DNA of 64,000 bases from Ardenticatenaceae bacterium (GTDB taxonomy: Bacteria; Chloroflexota; Anaerolineae; Promineifilales; Promineifilaceae), in NCBI GenBank assembly GCA_020634495.1, contig JACKBR010000014.1:1-64000 (forward strand). Reading direction: 5' to 3'. This document shows, one piece after another, positions 38,888-47,435 of this stretch (position 1 is its first letter; each line of letters begins with the position of its first letter). Position numbers and translations under genes: made by a program. The notes below the pieces were generated by a model. That model was not told the origin of the DNA, made no database searches, and saw only the letters and a program-made list of their open reading frames with translations.

Positions 38888-39895
38888 ATGAAATCTGTTC
38901 GAGCATTCATGATCATAATTTTGCTGCTGCTGGTGGCCTGCGGTGAGGAAACGGCCGTATCGCCCCAACCCGATGATACGGGCATGGCCAACAGTACCCT
39001 CTTCTTCATTTTGCAGGAGCCGCGCCGCCAGGCCCTCATGCGCTACGATGTGGCCACAGACAGCACGGAACTGCTGTTTGAAGTGCCAGAAAACGCCTGG
39101 CTCAGCCACATGGCCGCTGCCCCAGACGGCAGCCAGGTTGCCCTGACCTATGCGCCCTCCCCCGGTGAAAACGAGATTCAGTTTGGCTACAGCAGTCTCT
39201 ATTTGCTGCTGGCAGACGGCCGTAGCGACCCACGTTTGCTCATTGAGCGCACATCAGAGAAAGAAGTATTCTTTAATCCCACCTGGACCCCTGACGGGCA
39301 GCAAATTTATTACTCGCATGTGGTTCCGCTGGATGAAGAGGGCTTTACGTTTAGCACCCGTCTGGAGCGGTTTGAACTGGCAACAGGCGCTGTGTCTGTA
39401 GTGGCTGAGGATGGCATTTGGCCCCGGCTTTCGCCAGACGGCCGTTCCCTGGCCTACATTCACATTGATCAAGCCACGCTGGCGGCTGAGCTTATTTTGG
39501 CCGAAAGCGATGGCGGCAATGCAACTGTGCTGGTCTCGCGGGATCAGTTTGTCACCCTGGATTCGCCGTTCTTCTCTGCTGATGGGGAATGGCTTTACTT
39601 TTCCGCCGTTGTTGAGGAAACCAGCTCAACTTCCTGGTGGGAGCGGTTATTGGGGATTCAGGTTGCTCAGGCGCACAGTTTGCCCTCTCGATGGTGGCGT
39701 TTGCCCGTGGCTGGTGGTAATCCAGAACCGATTACGACGGAGGCGTATGTGGGGCAGTACGGGGCGCTTTCGCCAGACGGCCGTACCCTGGCGTTTAGCT
39801 CCCAATCTGGCATTTTTGTGATGCAGCCAGATGGGGCAGAGAAACGGCTGCTGCTGGAGGTATCGGCAGCAGATTCATTGAGCTGGACGCCCTGA
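38888..39895 (+). CDS. TolB-like beta-propeller lipoprotein
   Basis: 335 residues with a lipoprotein signal (IIILLLLVAC, Cys near residue 18). The body has WD40-like/TolB repeats: AAPDGSQVALTY, PTWTPDGQQIYYS, PRLSPDGRSLAYI, FFSADGEWLYFS, GALSPDGRTLAFS. It would sit on the outer face of the cytoplasmic membrane. Ligand unknown. Its stop overlaps the start of the DUF6504 gene (TGATG), so the two are coupled. Confidence 0.85.
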   Translation: MKSVRAFMIIILLLLVACGEETAVSPQPDDTGMANSTLFFILQEPRRQALMRYDVATDSTELLFEVPENAWLSHMAAAPDGSQVALTYAPSPGENEIQFGYSSLYLLLADGRSDPRLLIERTSEKEVFFNPTWTPDGQQIYYSHVVPLDEEGFTFSTRLERFELATGAVSVVAEDGIWPRLSPDGRSLAYIHIDQATLAAELILAESDGGNATVLVSRDQFVTLDSPFFSADGEWLYFSAVVEETSSTSWWERLLGIQVAQAHSLPSRWWRLPVAGGNPEPITTEAYVGQYGALSPDGRTLAFSSQSGIFVMQPDGAEKRLLLEVSAADSLSWTP

Positions 39896-40260
39896 TGCCC
39901 CAGACGCGATTTATTGGCGATCCGATTGCGGTGGCCTTTGACCAGCCGCCCCTGTTTGCCAAGCAGCCATCCTGCCCGGCACGCCTGACCTGGCGTGAGG
40001 TCTCGTTTGAAATTGTGGCAAATTTACAGGAATGGCGAGATTACGGCCGTCGCGGGCGAATGGCCAACAACATGCGGCCAGAGAATCTAAAAAAGGCGGC
40101 CAAACGGGGGTCTTGGGGAGTGGGGCGTTATTATTTTCGGGTGCAGGTGGGCAACGGCCGTATCTTTGACATCTACTATGATCGCGCCCCCAAAGGGCAG
40201 GCTGAACGGCTGGGGAGCTGGTATTTGTACCAGGAGATTTTGCCCGACGATGAACTGTAA
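39895..40260 (+). CDS. DUF6504-family protein
   Basis: 121 residues. Conserved blocks are FIGDPIAVAFDQPP, FAKQPSCPARLTW, EWRDYGRRGRMANNMRPEN and YFRVQVGNGRIFDIYYDRAP, the pattern of DUF6504 cytoplasmic proteins often found beside DNA polymerase/ImuB-like genes in other bacteria. No enzyme motif. Start overlaps the previous stop. Confidence 0.75.
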   Translation: MPQTRFIGDPIAVAFDQPPLFAKQPSCPARLTWREVSFEIVANLQEWRDYGRRGRMANNMRPENLKKAAKRGSWGVGRYYFRVQVGNGRIFDIYYDRAPKGQAERLGSWYLYQEILPDDEL

Positions 40261-40298
40261 AAAGTGATAGGTGGAACAATGCCACCTATCACTTTTTC
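40259..40298. terminator. Bidirectional terminator hairpin
   Basis: AAAAAGTGATAGGTGG / CCACCTATCACTTTTT, 16-bp perfect arms around AACAATG, between convergent genes. Confidence 0.85.
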
Positions 40299-40302
40299 TC
40301 TT

Positions 40303-40503
40303 CTATTTCTTGCCAAACAATCCACCAAGCAAACCGGCTGCCTGATCTGCCATGCCAGGATTTTCTAACAAACCATCCAATTGGCCGGCCAGAGGTGCAG
40401 GCAATTTATCTTTCAAAAATTCCAGCACAGCTTCGGCTGCTTGTTTAGCTTGCGCTTCGGGTAACCCTGTTTTTTGTGAAACAACTTTAACTAATTCGTC
40501 CAT
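40303..40503 (-). CDS. Small helical protein, DUF2267/DUF2780-like
   Basis: 66 residues from ATG 40503 (AAGGAG 40511-40516); a longer frame to 40539 lacks a ribosome site. Sequence ELVKVVSQKTGLPEAQAKQA followed by VLEFLKDKLPAPLAGQLDGL and a Gly-rich tail (AAGLLGGLFGKK) matches a common type of small four-helix soluble protein of unknown role. Confidence 0.7.
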   Translation of the reverse strand: MDELVKVVSQKTGLPEAQAKQAAEAVLEFLKDKLPAPLAGQLDGLLENPGMADQAAGLLGGLFGKK

Positions 40504-40562
40504 AATTTTCTCCTTTTCATATTCTGGTTCGTTGGACACAGGTTTTAGTTAAAGGTCACAAA

Positions 40563-42083
40563 TTATTGCTGGCTGCTCTGCTGGAGGCTTTGCCAGGAGG
40601 GGGTGCGTTCTTCGACCGGCACAGGGCGGTTTAGCTCGCGCAAAATATCCAGCACATAGTTTTGCTGCCTCATGCCGACGAGGACGCTGCTGACACCGGC
40701 GCTGCTGCGTAAGGCGCGTACGGCCGTTTGGCTCAAACTCTCTGCCTGCCAATCTGGGTCTACGGCAACGGCCGTTTCCTGAATGCGGGCTGTGCGTTTG
40801 GCAGCTTGCTCCTGATAAAACGCGCTTAGGGCTGCCAGGGCAATGTTGGCTGCCTCAACATATTCATCCAGCCACAAAGCTGCCTCAGCGGGCAAATTTG
40901 GCTGGTTGGAGAGGAATTCTACGGCCGTTTGTGAGCGGGGCAGAATAAAGCGCGTTTTCACATCTTGCCAGTTCTGGAACGTGCCAAACCCGCCCCAATT
41001 CCCTTCCAACATGCGCCCCACAGACAAATAATCGAGCAGCTGCTGGCTGGTTTCATCGTCTAGCTGGAGGGCGGCTAAATGCTGCTGGGCAAACTGGGTT
41101 TCTAGCTGCACACAACTGTCAACCGCGGTTGACACCTCCTCTGGGGTGGCCGGGTAACTGGGCGGCAGCACGGCCGCCAGCCGGGTGAGCGATTCCTGCA
41201 CAATGGCGTTTAGCGGCCGGTTGACCAGCACAGCCAGCTGATGGGCCTGGGCAAATTGCAGCACCGTTTGCCCTTCTGGCTGGTTTTTCTCGGTGGCTGC
41301 CCCAGTTTCTAGCAGGTTCATGGGGAGCTGCACCCAGCGGAAATGGTGATTGGGGCTGATTTCTTGAGCGATTTGCCAGACCTGGGCGAGTGCGGTGAAG
41401 GTGTAGCTGCGGGCCGGAGCTGGGAAGGTGTTTGAGCTGATGCCGTAGCTTTGGATACGGCCGTCTGCCACGGCCTGCTCTAAAAATTCAAACGCCAGCC
41501 GGATGCGCTGGTAATAGGTCTGCCGCGCTTCGTCCAGGGGGAGGGGGCGGCGCTGGGCCCAGCTCAGGTAATATTCTGGATTATGCAGCAGAAAGGCATC
41601 TACCGTTGCCACATTCAACCGTTCTAGACTTCGCGTCAACTGGTCGTCCAAAAAATCTGGATGGATGCAGTGATCCAGGCCATCTGCATATTTCACCAGG
41701 TTAGGAAACGGCCGTCCCTCTTTCTTGCGCTGCTGGGCTAAAGCGTAGTTAAACCCTTGCAAATAGCCCGCCTTGGTAACGACAACCACCTGCTCCCGCT
41801 GTAATTCCCCTGTATCGAGCAATTCAGCCAGCACCCGGCCAATGAGCCGCTCTGCCCCGCCGTCGCCGTAATTGCTGCTGGTGTCAATCAGGTTGATGCC
41901 GCTTTGCAGCGCCTGGCGCAGGGCTTGTTCCTGCGTTTTTTGGCCCAGATTCACCCGATAGCTGCCAAAGCCTGCCTGGCTAATTTGCCAATCCAGGCCG
42001 GTGATGGTGGTTGTGCTCAGGGTTGGGAACTGCTGGAAATAAGTTTGGGTGGCAACGGCCGTTGCTTTGCCTGGGATACGCAT
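40563..42083 (-). CDS. Aldo/keto reductase family protein, long form
   Basis: 506 residues, well above the usual 300-350. The N-terminal barrel has GFGSYRVNLGQ, LIDTSSNYGDGGAERLIGRVL (catalytic Asp/Tyr region: DTSSNYG), VVVVTKAGYLQG (Lys) and a His in DAFLLHNPEYYL. The rest has GISSNTFPAPARSY, then a C-terminal VRALRSSAGVSSVLVGM closing NAD(P)-binding motif. It likely reduces carbonyls with NADPH. Start ATG 42083 with GAGG upstream. A perfect 18-bp palindrome at 41117-41134, a candidate parS site, lies inside the gene. Confidence 0.82.
   Translation of the reverse strand: MRIPGKATAVATQTYFQQFPTLSTTTITGLDWQISQAGFGSYRVNLGQKTQEQALRQALQSGINLIDTSSNYGDGGAERLIGRVLAELLDTGELQREQVVVVTKAGYLQGFNYALAQQRKKEGRPFPNLVKYADGLDHCIHPDFLDDQLTRSLERLNVATVDAFLLHNPEYYLSWAQRRPLPLDEARQTYYQRIRLAFEFLEQAVADGRIQSYGISSNTFPAPARSYTFTALAQVWQIAQEISPNHHFRWVQLPMNLLETGAATEKNQPEGQTVLQFAQAHQLAVLVNRPLNAIVQESLTRLAAVLPPSYPATPEEVSTAVDSCVQLETQFAQQHLAALQLDDETSQQLLDYLSVGRMLEGNWGGFGTFQNWQDVKTRFILPRSQTAVEFLSNQPNLPAEAALWLDEYVEAANIALAALSAFYQEQAAKRTARIQETAVAVDPDWQAESLSQTAVRALRSSAGVSSVLVGMRQQNYVLDILRELNRPVPVEERTPSWQSLQQSSQQ
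41117..41134. promoter_or_regulatory. Candidate parS site 1: TGTCAACCGCGGTTGACA
   Basis: Perfect 18-bp palindrome within the aldo/keto reductase gene. Same arms as 42201-42218 and 45379-45396; all three lie within 4.3 kb around parAB. Confidence 0.6.
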
Positions 42084-42186
42084 AAACACCTCTTTGTTTT
42101 AGGCAGAATGGATTGTTTGCCCGGTTCATTCAATCGTAAAGCGGAATGGTGGAAACGACAATGGGGGGAACGGCCGTTTACATAAA

Positions 42187-42202
42187 TGTTTCCCGTGAAA
42201 CG
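42187..42202. promoter_or_regulatory. parS-like site: TGTTTCCCGTGAAACG
   Basis: Matches the canonical parS TGTTTCACGTGAAACA at 14 of 16 positions; the last two bases overlap the next palindrome. Located about 1.1 kb from the parB end. Confidence 0.55.
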
Positions 42203-42218
42203 TCAACCACGGTTGACA
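42201..42218. promoter_or_regulatory. Candidate parS site 2: CGTCAACCACGGTTGACA
   Basis: Second copy of the GTCAACC-NN-GGTTGAC palindrome, first base C in place of T. It abuts the canonical-like parS at 42187. The spacer 42219-42520 also has GACCAAT/ATTGGTC (42317-42339) and otherwise no gene. Confidence 0.6.
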
Positions 42219-42520
42219 GTTGTGCCCCTACCCCATCGCCTTGCGGCCCATTCCAGGTGGCCCGACCACCAGGGACGGGCTGTTTTTGCCTGGTTATTCT
42301 CCTTTTACCAATTTGTGACCAATTCCCTGCTGATTGGTCAAAATAATTACTGGCTCAAAGGGACAGTCGTGCAAGGCCAGAAGTTTAAAAATATTCTAGA
42401 TCGGACATGTTCAGATTTTTGGGGAGTGCCAAAACTTTGGTCATAATTGCTTGCTTCCCCACTTACTACCCCTTATAGTTAGTTGAATTCATGAAACAGG
42501 GCCGGACTTGGGAGATAGAA

Positions 42521-43267
42521 ATGTCATACAATGCGAAAGAAAAAGTTCTGGTAATTGATGATAGCCGAGAAATGTTGACAGTAATGAAACATTTGCTGCG
42601 CAACAATGAATTTACACCACTGCTGGCCGAAAATGGTTTGACCGGGCTAAAAATGGTGGAGGAGCACAATCCCGACCTGATTATTTTGGATTTGAATATG
42701 CCCATAGTTGATGGCTGGCAGGTGTGTGAGCAAATTCGCGAGCGCTCTATTGTGCCAATCATCATCCTAACGGCCGCACATGTTACCGATGAAGACACCG
42801 TACGCGGTTTAGAACTGGGAGCCAATGATTACATCACCAAACCGTTCAACCAGTCAGTGCTCATTGCCCGCATTCGTTCAGCTTTGCGCTGGTCTGTAAA
42901 AGTGCCAGACGGCAAGCTGTATGAGGATGACATGCTTTCAATTGATGTGCGTAAGCGAGAGGTGAGCAAAAACGGTGCCTTGCTAAAGCTGACAAAGAAA
43001 GAATTTGCCTTGCTAACAGCCCTGGTAATGGATTCGCCCGCTGTCGTAGACCATGAAACGTTGTTTGCTAAAGTATGGGATAGCTCCTACACATTTGACG
43101 TCAATTACGTGCGAATATTTGTGGGACATTTACGCAAGAAAATCGAAACTGATCCTGCCAATCCAGTTTATATTCACAACGAACGAGGTGTCGGGTATTG
43201 GTTTGAGCGTCTTGATCAGGATGTTTCGGCACAGGACATGACTGAAATGGCGCAAAGCCGTCCGTAA
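42521..43267 (+). CDS. OmpR/PhoB-family response regulator
   Basis: 248 residues from ATG 42521 (GGAGA at 42511-42515); ATG 42491 is the alternative. Receiver: VIDDSR, phosphoacceptor Asp in LIILDLNMPIVDGW, Thr in ILTAAHV, Lys in YITKPFNQS. Output: winged helix with LLKLTKKEFALLTALV and YVRIFVGHLRKKIE, ending in the wing ERGVGYWF. No kinase is adjacent. It lies between parB (convergent) and the aldo/keto reductase. Target genes unknown. Confidence 0.9.
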   Translation: MSYNAKEKVLVIDDSREMLTVMKHLLRNNEFTPLLAENGLTGLKMVEEHNPDLIILDLNMPIVDGWQVCEQIRERSIVPIIILTAAHVTDEDTVRGLELGANDYITKPFNQSVLIARIRSALRWSVKVPDGKLYEDDMLSIDVRKREVSKNGALLKLTKKEFALLTALVMDSPAVVDHETLFAKVWDSSYTFDVNYVRIFVGHLRKKIETDPANPVYIHNERGVGYWFERLDQDVSAQDMTEMAQSRP

Positions 43268-43286
43268 ATTGCCGCCTGCTATTTGT

Positions 43287-44414
43287 TTAATCGGCCGTAC
43301 TGTCTTCCCCAATTGCCACTAACAAGCTGTTTACGTGTTGCTGAATGAGCTTCAGCCGACTAATCACCTCGGCTTTTTCGCCAGGCGGTAAGGCCTGTGG
43401 CCGAATGCGTGAGAGATGCTGCATGATGTAGCCTAAGCGGGTAATGTTATCTACGCGCATGGTCCCTGGGGCCAAATCTGGCAGGGTGTCAATCTCACGC
43501 ATCAATGGCGCAGTTCCGGTGATGGACAGCAGGTCATCTTCTTCCGGGAGTTGATCGGTTAATTGACGGGTGGGGTCATACGGCCGTTCCCCTTCCCCCA
43601 GCTCCTGTAATTCCCGAATTGTCTGATATACAGTCTTGTCTGGATTGGCTTTGAGCATGATGGCCACATCCTTAACTTCCGCAGGTGTCAAATCACCGGC
43701 CAGCCGCGCCTTGTGCAGCGCTCGCTGCTGTGATGGCTTTAGCCCCTGGTAAATGCGCGTGTCTCGTTCGCTCAGAACCCCGTCCCGCACATCATCTTTA
43801 ATCTCATCCGGCAAATCTAGCAGCTTGATCAGCTGGTGGATACGCTGGCGCGAGTAACCCAGCCGCTTACCCACTTTGGCCCAGGAAATCTTTTTTCCCC
43901 AAGGTTCATCACTGGTAACCCCCTCTTCATGAGCGGCATCCAGCTCATTTTGCATCAAATCCCGCAAACGCAGTAGGCCCGCAGCCCGATCGACATCATT
44001 CAAATCTTCACGCTGGATATTTTCCACCAGCTGCCGCACAAACCGAGTCACATTATCGTAATTGCGCCGCTGTACCACTGCCGGAATCGTATCCAAGCCA
44101 GCGAGTTGGGCAGCGCGCCAACGCCGTTCGCCATGCACAATCAGGTAGCGGTTGGGGGCTACCTCAGTTACTTCAATCGGCTGAATGACACCATCTTGCC
44201 GTATGCTTTCGCTTAGCTCCTTCAGGCTTTCTTGGGGAAATGTTTGGCGTGGCTGGGAGGGGTCTGGCTGGATGGCGTCCAGGCGCAGCGCCAGCAGCAC
44301 CAAACCGGAAGATTGTTCAACATCTTCACTGGTGGCAAACAGTTTTTCTAGATCGCCAGAATGTGGTTTGCTGGGCTGTGAGAGAGTGATTTTGCCTCGT
44401 TTTTTGCGTCCCAT
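43287..44414 (-). CDS. parB: ParB/Spo0J-family chromosome partition protein
   Basis: 375 residues. The N-terminal CTPase/ParB domain has IQPDPSQPRQTF, VIQPIEVTEVAPNRYLIVHG, GERRWRAAQLAG (the conserved GERRxRA) and VENIQREDLNDVDRA. The helix-turn-helix reads WAKVGKRLGYSRQRIHQLIK. ParB binds parS and loads as a CTP clamp, acting with ParA to segregate the chromosome. Start ATG 44414 (AAGGAG) is one base after the parA stop. Candidate binding sites are the three TGTCAACC-NN-GGTTGACA palindromes nearby; this is inference. Confidence 0.92.
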   Translation of the reverse strand: MGRKKRGKITLSQPSKPHSGDLEKLFATSEDVEQSSGLVLLALRLDAIQPDPSQPRQTFPQESLKELSESIRQDGVIQPIEVTEVAPNRYLIVHGERRWRAAQLAGLDTIPAVVQRRNYDNVTRFVRQLVENIQREDLNDVDRAAGLLRLRDLMQNELDAAHEEGVTSDEPWGKKISWAKVGKRLGYSRQRIHQLIKLLDLPDEIKDDVRDGVLSERDTRIYQGLKPSQQRALHKARLAGDLTPAEVKDVAIMLKANPDKTVYQTIRELQELGEGERPYDPTRQLTDQLPEEDDLLSITGTAPLMREIDTLPDLAPGTMRVDNITRLGYIMQHLSRIRPQALPPGEKAEVISRLKLIQQHVNSLLVAIGEDSTAD

Positions 44415-44415
44415 G

Positions 44416-45198
44416 CTAGCGCTCCTTGGCGATTTGTTTGGCAATATTGCGATAGGCGTTGGCTCCTTGCCCGGCGCTATCGTAGGTGATAATGCTTTGT
44501 CCGGCGACGGCGCTTTCGGCGAAACGGACAGAGCGCTTCACAATTGGCTCAAAGATGCGAATGCCATCGCCGTACTGGTTGTCGATGGCCGCCAGGATGT
44601 CGCGGGTGAGGGTGGTTCGGGTGTCGGCCATCGTGAGCAAAATGCCTTCGATGATTAAATCGGGGTTGAGTTTTTTGCGCCGCACGGTTTCGATGCTGGA
44701 GAGGATCATGAGTGCGCCGCGGGCAGCCAGGTATTCAGTTTGGATGGGGATGATGACGCTAGAAGCGGCCGTTAGCGCATTAACTACCAACAGACCCAAA
44801 GAAGGATTGCAGTCGATGAGCACATAATCGTACAAATTTTGTACATTGCTCAAGATGGTAGCCAGAACACGTTCCCGGCTAAGGGTATTGATAAGCGATA
44901 GCTCAATAAGGCTAAGTTCTGCCTGCGACGGCAGGAGGTGGAACTTTTCGTCCGTTTCGTAAATAGAGCCTAAAACATCACTTTCGTAGCCATCGATCTC
45001 GGCTTTGAAGGCGTCGTAGATGGTTGGACTTAGGTTGTCTGGGTCGAAGCCAGCGTGTTGGGTAAGGTTGCACTGCGGGTCCAGGTCTACAGCCAGAACG
45101 CGGTGGCCCATTTCACCAAGCGCAGCGGCCAGGTTGATGGTGGTAGTGGTTTTGCCCACCCCACCTTTTTGCATCGCAACGGCAATAATTTTGGTCAT
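44416..45198 (-). CDS. parA: ParA/Soj-family ATPase
   Basis: 260 residues. Deviant Walker A KGGVGKTTTTINLA (signature Lys in AMQKGG), Walker A' VLAVDLDPQCN, Walker B YVLIDCNPSLG. It is the ATPase that moves ParB-parS complexes over the nucleoid. AAGGAG (45203-45208), the end of a dispersed leader repeat, precedes ATG 45198. Followed after one base by parB. Confidence 0.94.
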   Translation of the reverse strand: MTKIIAVAMQKGGVGKTTTTINLAAALGEMGHRVLAVDLDPQCNLTQHAGFDPDNLSPTIYDAFKAEIDGYESDVLGSIYETDEKFHLLPSQAELSLIELSLINTLSRERVLATILSNVQNLYDYVLIDCNPSLGLLVVNALTAASSVIIPIQTEYLAARGALMILSSIETVRRKKLNPDLIIEGILLTMADTRTTLTRDILAAIDNQYGDGIRIFEPIVKRSVRFAESAVAGQSIITYDSAGQGANAYRNIAKQIAKER

Positions 45199-45203
45199 CG
45201 CTT

Positions 45204-45302
45204 CTCCTTCGATAATTAAAAACGGAACACGGAGTTACACAGAGAAGCCACAGAGTTGCACAGAGAATTTAATAGAAATCTGTTAAATCTGCGTCATCTG
45301 CA
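45204..45302 (-). repeat. Dispersed leader repeat, diverged copy D
   Basis: Begins CTCCTTCG as copies A and B and keeps TCTGCGTCATCTGC near its far end, with GGAACACGGAGTTACACAGAG as copy C. Its end CGAAGGAG is the Shine-Dalgarno of parA. Confidence 0.65.
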
Positions 45303-45378
45303 AGTGCAACTTGTGCCAATTTGTGGTTTTGATTTTGCCAGTAAACAATAACACGAAGGGATAGGGGCGTCAAAGAAG

Positions 45379-45396
45379 TGTCAACCGGGGTTGACA
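45379..45396. promoter_or_regulatory. Candidate parS site 3: TGTCAACCGGGGTTGACA
   Basis: Third copy, perfect arms, 181 bases upstream of the parA start. Confidence 0.6.
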
Positions 45397-45512
45397 TCAG
45401 GTTTTTGAGAAATTTGCATTCGTTTTACCCAGAGGTAAGTCAGGTAATTTGACCAATTTTGTCACATTTTTATTGTTGAGGGTGTACAATGCGGTTTAAA
45501 TTGCGTAAAATA

Positions 45513-45549
45513 TAACGCACCGTGTTATAATTGATAACGCATTGTGTTA
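45513..45549. promoter_or_regulatory. Tandem operator-like palindromes before the GMC oxidase
   Basis: TAACGCACCGTGTTA (45513-45527) and TAACGCATTGTGTTA (45535-45549) are near-palindromes 22 bases apart, two helical turns, so a dimeric repressor could bind both on one face. A TATAAT (45525-45530) overlaps the first. Confidence 0.6.
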
Positions 45550-45617
45550 TATGCAATTTTTTAGTGGTTGGATGGCGGTGTTTTGAGGATACGGCCGTCT
45601 ACCAAATCGGGTTAAAA

Positions 45618-47393
45618 ATGAGCCAATCTTCCCCTAAACCTGTTGCAGAAAGTGATGATGTATTTGATTTTGTCATTGTTGGGTCTGGCTTTGGCGGTAG
45701 CGTTTCGGCCATGCGCCTGACAGAAAAAGGGTACCGCGTGCTGGTGCTGGAACGTGGCAAACGGTATCAGGCTAAAGATTTCCCCAAAAGTAACTGGAAT
45801 ATCTTTAAATATTTGTGGCAGCCTGCCTTGCGCTGTTTTGGCATCATGGGCGTTAACTTTTTAGATGACATGATGATTTTGAATGGCAGCGGCGTGGGCG
45901 GCGGCAGTTTGGTGTATGCCAGCACCCACATCGAGCCGGGCGAAGGGTTTTATGAAGCGCCAGAGTGGGTTGACCTGGCCAACTGGCGGTTTGAGCTGGC
46001 ACCCCATTTTAGGACAGCCAACCGGATGCTGGGCGTGCGGGAAAATCCACTGTTTTGGCCAGCCGATTTCCGGCTGCAAGAGATTGCCAATGAGGTGGGG
46101 CAGGGGCATACGTTCAAACCCACGCCCGTTGCCATTTACTTTGGTGATCCGGGCGAGACGGTGCCAGACCCGTTTTTTGGCGGGGAAGGGCCTGAACGAG
46201 CGGGCTGCATTCACTGTGGTGGCTGTATGGTAGGCTGCCAGCACAATGCCAAAAATACGCTGGACAAAAATTACCTCTATTTTGCCGAGAAGTGGGGGGC
46301 GGAGGTGCGTTCTGAGGCAAATGTGTTGGGGATACGGCCGTTATACGGCCCACAACCAGGCGCAGCACGGTACGAAATTGAGTACGAAAAAGTGACTGAC
46401 TGGCTCTTTAAGCGCAGGCAGCAGGTGCAGGCCCGCCATGTTATTGTGTCGGCTGGGGTGCTGGGCACGGTGAACCTGCTGCTAAAATGCCGCGACGAAA
46501 CGAAAACTTTGCCGCTGTTGTCGCAGCGGTTGGGCTGGATGGTGCGCAGTAACAGCGAAGCCTTGATGGGCGTGACCGCGCGCGAAGGCGAGGTGGATTA
46601 TTCTAAAGGTGTGGCCATCACCTCTCATTTTTGGCTGGATGAGGTGACAAGCGTGGAGCCAGTGCGCTACCCGCGTGGCTCCTCGCTGATGCGCAACCTG
46701 GCCGTGCCGCTGGTGAGTTTGCAGGGCGGTGGCTGGCGTCGCTTTGGGCGTTTTTTGGTGGAAGGGGTGAAACGGCCGTACGATTTCCTCAAAACCCGCT
46801 TCTTGCCCGATTGGGCCAGAGATTCCACAATTTTACTCATTATGCAAACGGCCGAAAACCGGATGCGGCTCAAGCGGGGACGCAGTTTGTTTACCCTGTT
46901 CCGTCGCGGTCTGGTAAGCGAGCGGGATGACAGCCTGCCCATTCCCGCTGTCATTGACGCCGGGCGTTCTGTAGTGAACCGGTTTGCTGAGAAAATCAAT
47001 GGCATTCCCCAGTCCACCGTAAACGAAGTGCTGCTGGAAACACCGTCCACCGCCCACATTTTGGGGGGCTGTGGCATTGCCGCCAATGATGCGCAGGGCG
47101 TCATCGATACCCATCACCAGGTTTTTAACTATCCTGGCCTGTTTGTGGCGGATGGCTCGGTGATTCCGGCCAATTTAGGCGTAAACCCCAGCCTGACCAT
47201 CACGGCCATGACGGAACGAGCCATGAGCCTGATTCCTGCGGCGGAAGAGGCCGAGTTGATACGGCCGTTAACCGCCCCAACTCACCTACCAGAACCCGCC
47301 CCGGAAAACGGCCGTCGCCAGCGGATTTTTGCCTGGGCAGGATTGGCCGCCTTGGTGGGAATGTTATTATTTGGCTGGTGGAAGAAGCGGTAA
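45618..47393 (+). CDS. GMC-type alcohol/cholesterol oxidase with C-terminal membrane helix
   Basis: 591 residues from ATG 45618; a TTG at 45531 lies in the operator and is rejected. FAD motif DFVIVGSGFGGSVSAMRL near residue 18, SGVGGGSLVYAST, a Cys-rich GCIHCGGCMVGCQHNAKN (possible Fe-S or structural Cys), and C-terminal HILGGCGIAANDAQGVID with NPSLTITAMTERAM. Resembles cholesterol oxidase/fatty alcohol oxidase of the GMC family. It ends in AWAGLAALVGMLLFGWWKKR, a tail anchor. Probably oxidises a lipophilic alcohol to an aldehyde for the dehydrogenase next to it. Confidence 0.85.
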   Translation: MSQSSPKPVAESDDVFDFVIVGSGFGGSVSAMRLTEKGYRVLVLERGKRYQAKDFPKSNWNIFKYLWQPALRCFGIMGVNFLDDMMILNGSGVGGGSLVYASTHIEPGEGFYEAPEWVDLANWRFELAPHFRTANRMLGVRENPLFWPADFRLQEIANEVGQGHTFKPTPVAIYFGDPGETVPDPFFGGEGPERAGCIHCGGCMVGCQHNAKNTLDKNYLYFAEKWGAEVRSEANVLGIRPLYGPQPGAARYEIEYEKVTDWLFKRRQQVQARHVIVSAGVLGTVNLLLKCRDETKTLPLLSQRLGWMVRSNSEALMGVTAREGEVDYSKGVAITSHFWLDEVTSVEPVRYPRGSSLMRNLAVPLVSLQGGGWRRFGRFLVEGVKRPYDFLKTRFLPDWARDSTILLIMQTAENRMRLKRGRSLFTLFRRGLVSERDDSLPIPAVIDAGRSVVNRFAEKINGIPQSTVNEVLLETPSTAHILGGCGIAANDAQGVIDTHHQVFNYPGLFVADGSVIPANLGVNPSLTITAMTERAMSLIPAAEEAELIRPLTAPTHLPEPAPENGRRQRIFAWAGLAALVGMLLFGWWKKR

Positions 47394-47435
47394 AGTGGAA
47401 CTAAAATGCTGTCTGGTAAGTAAGGAGTGTAACCC

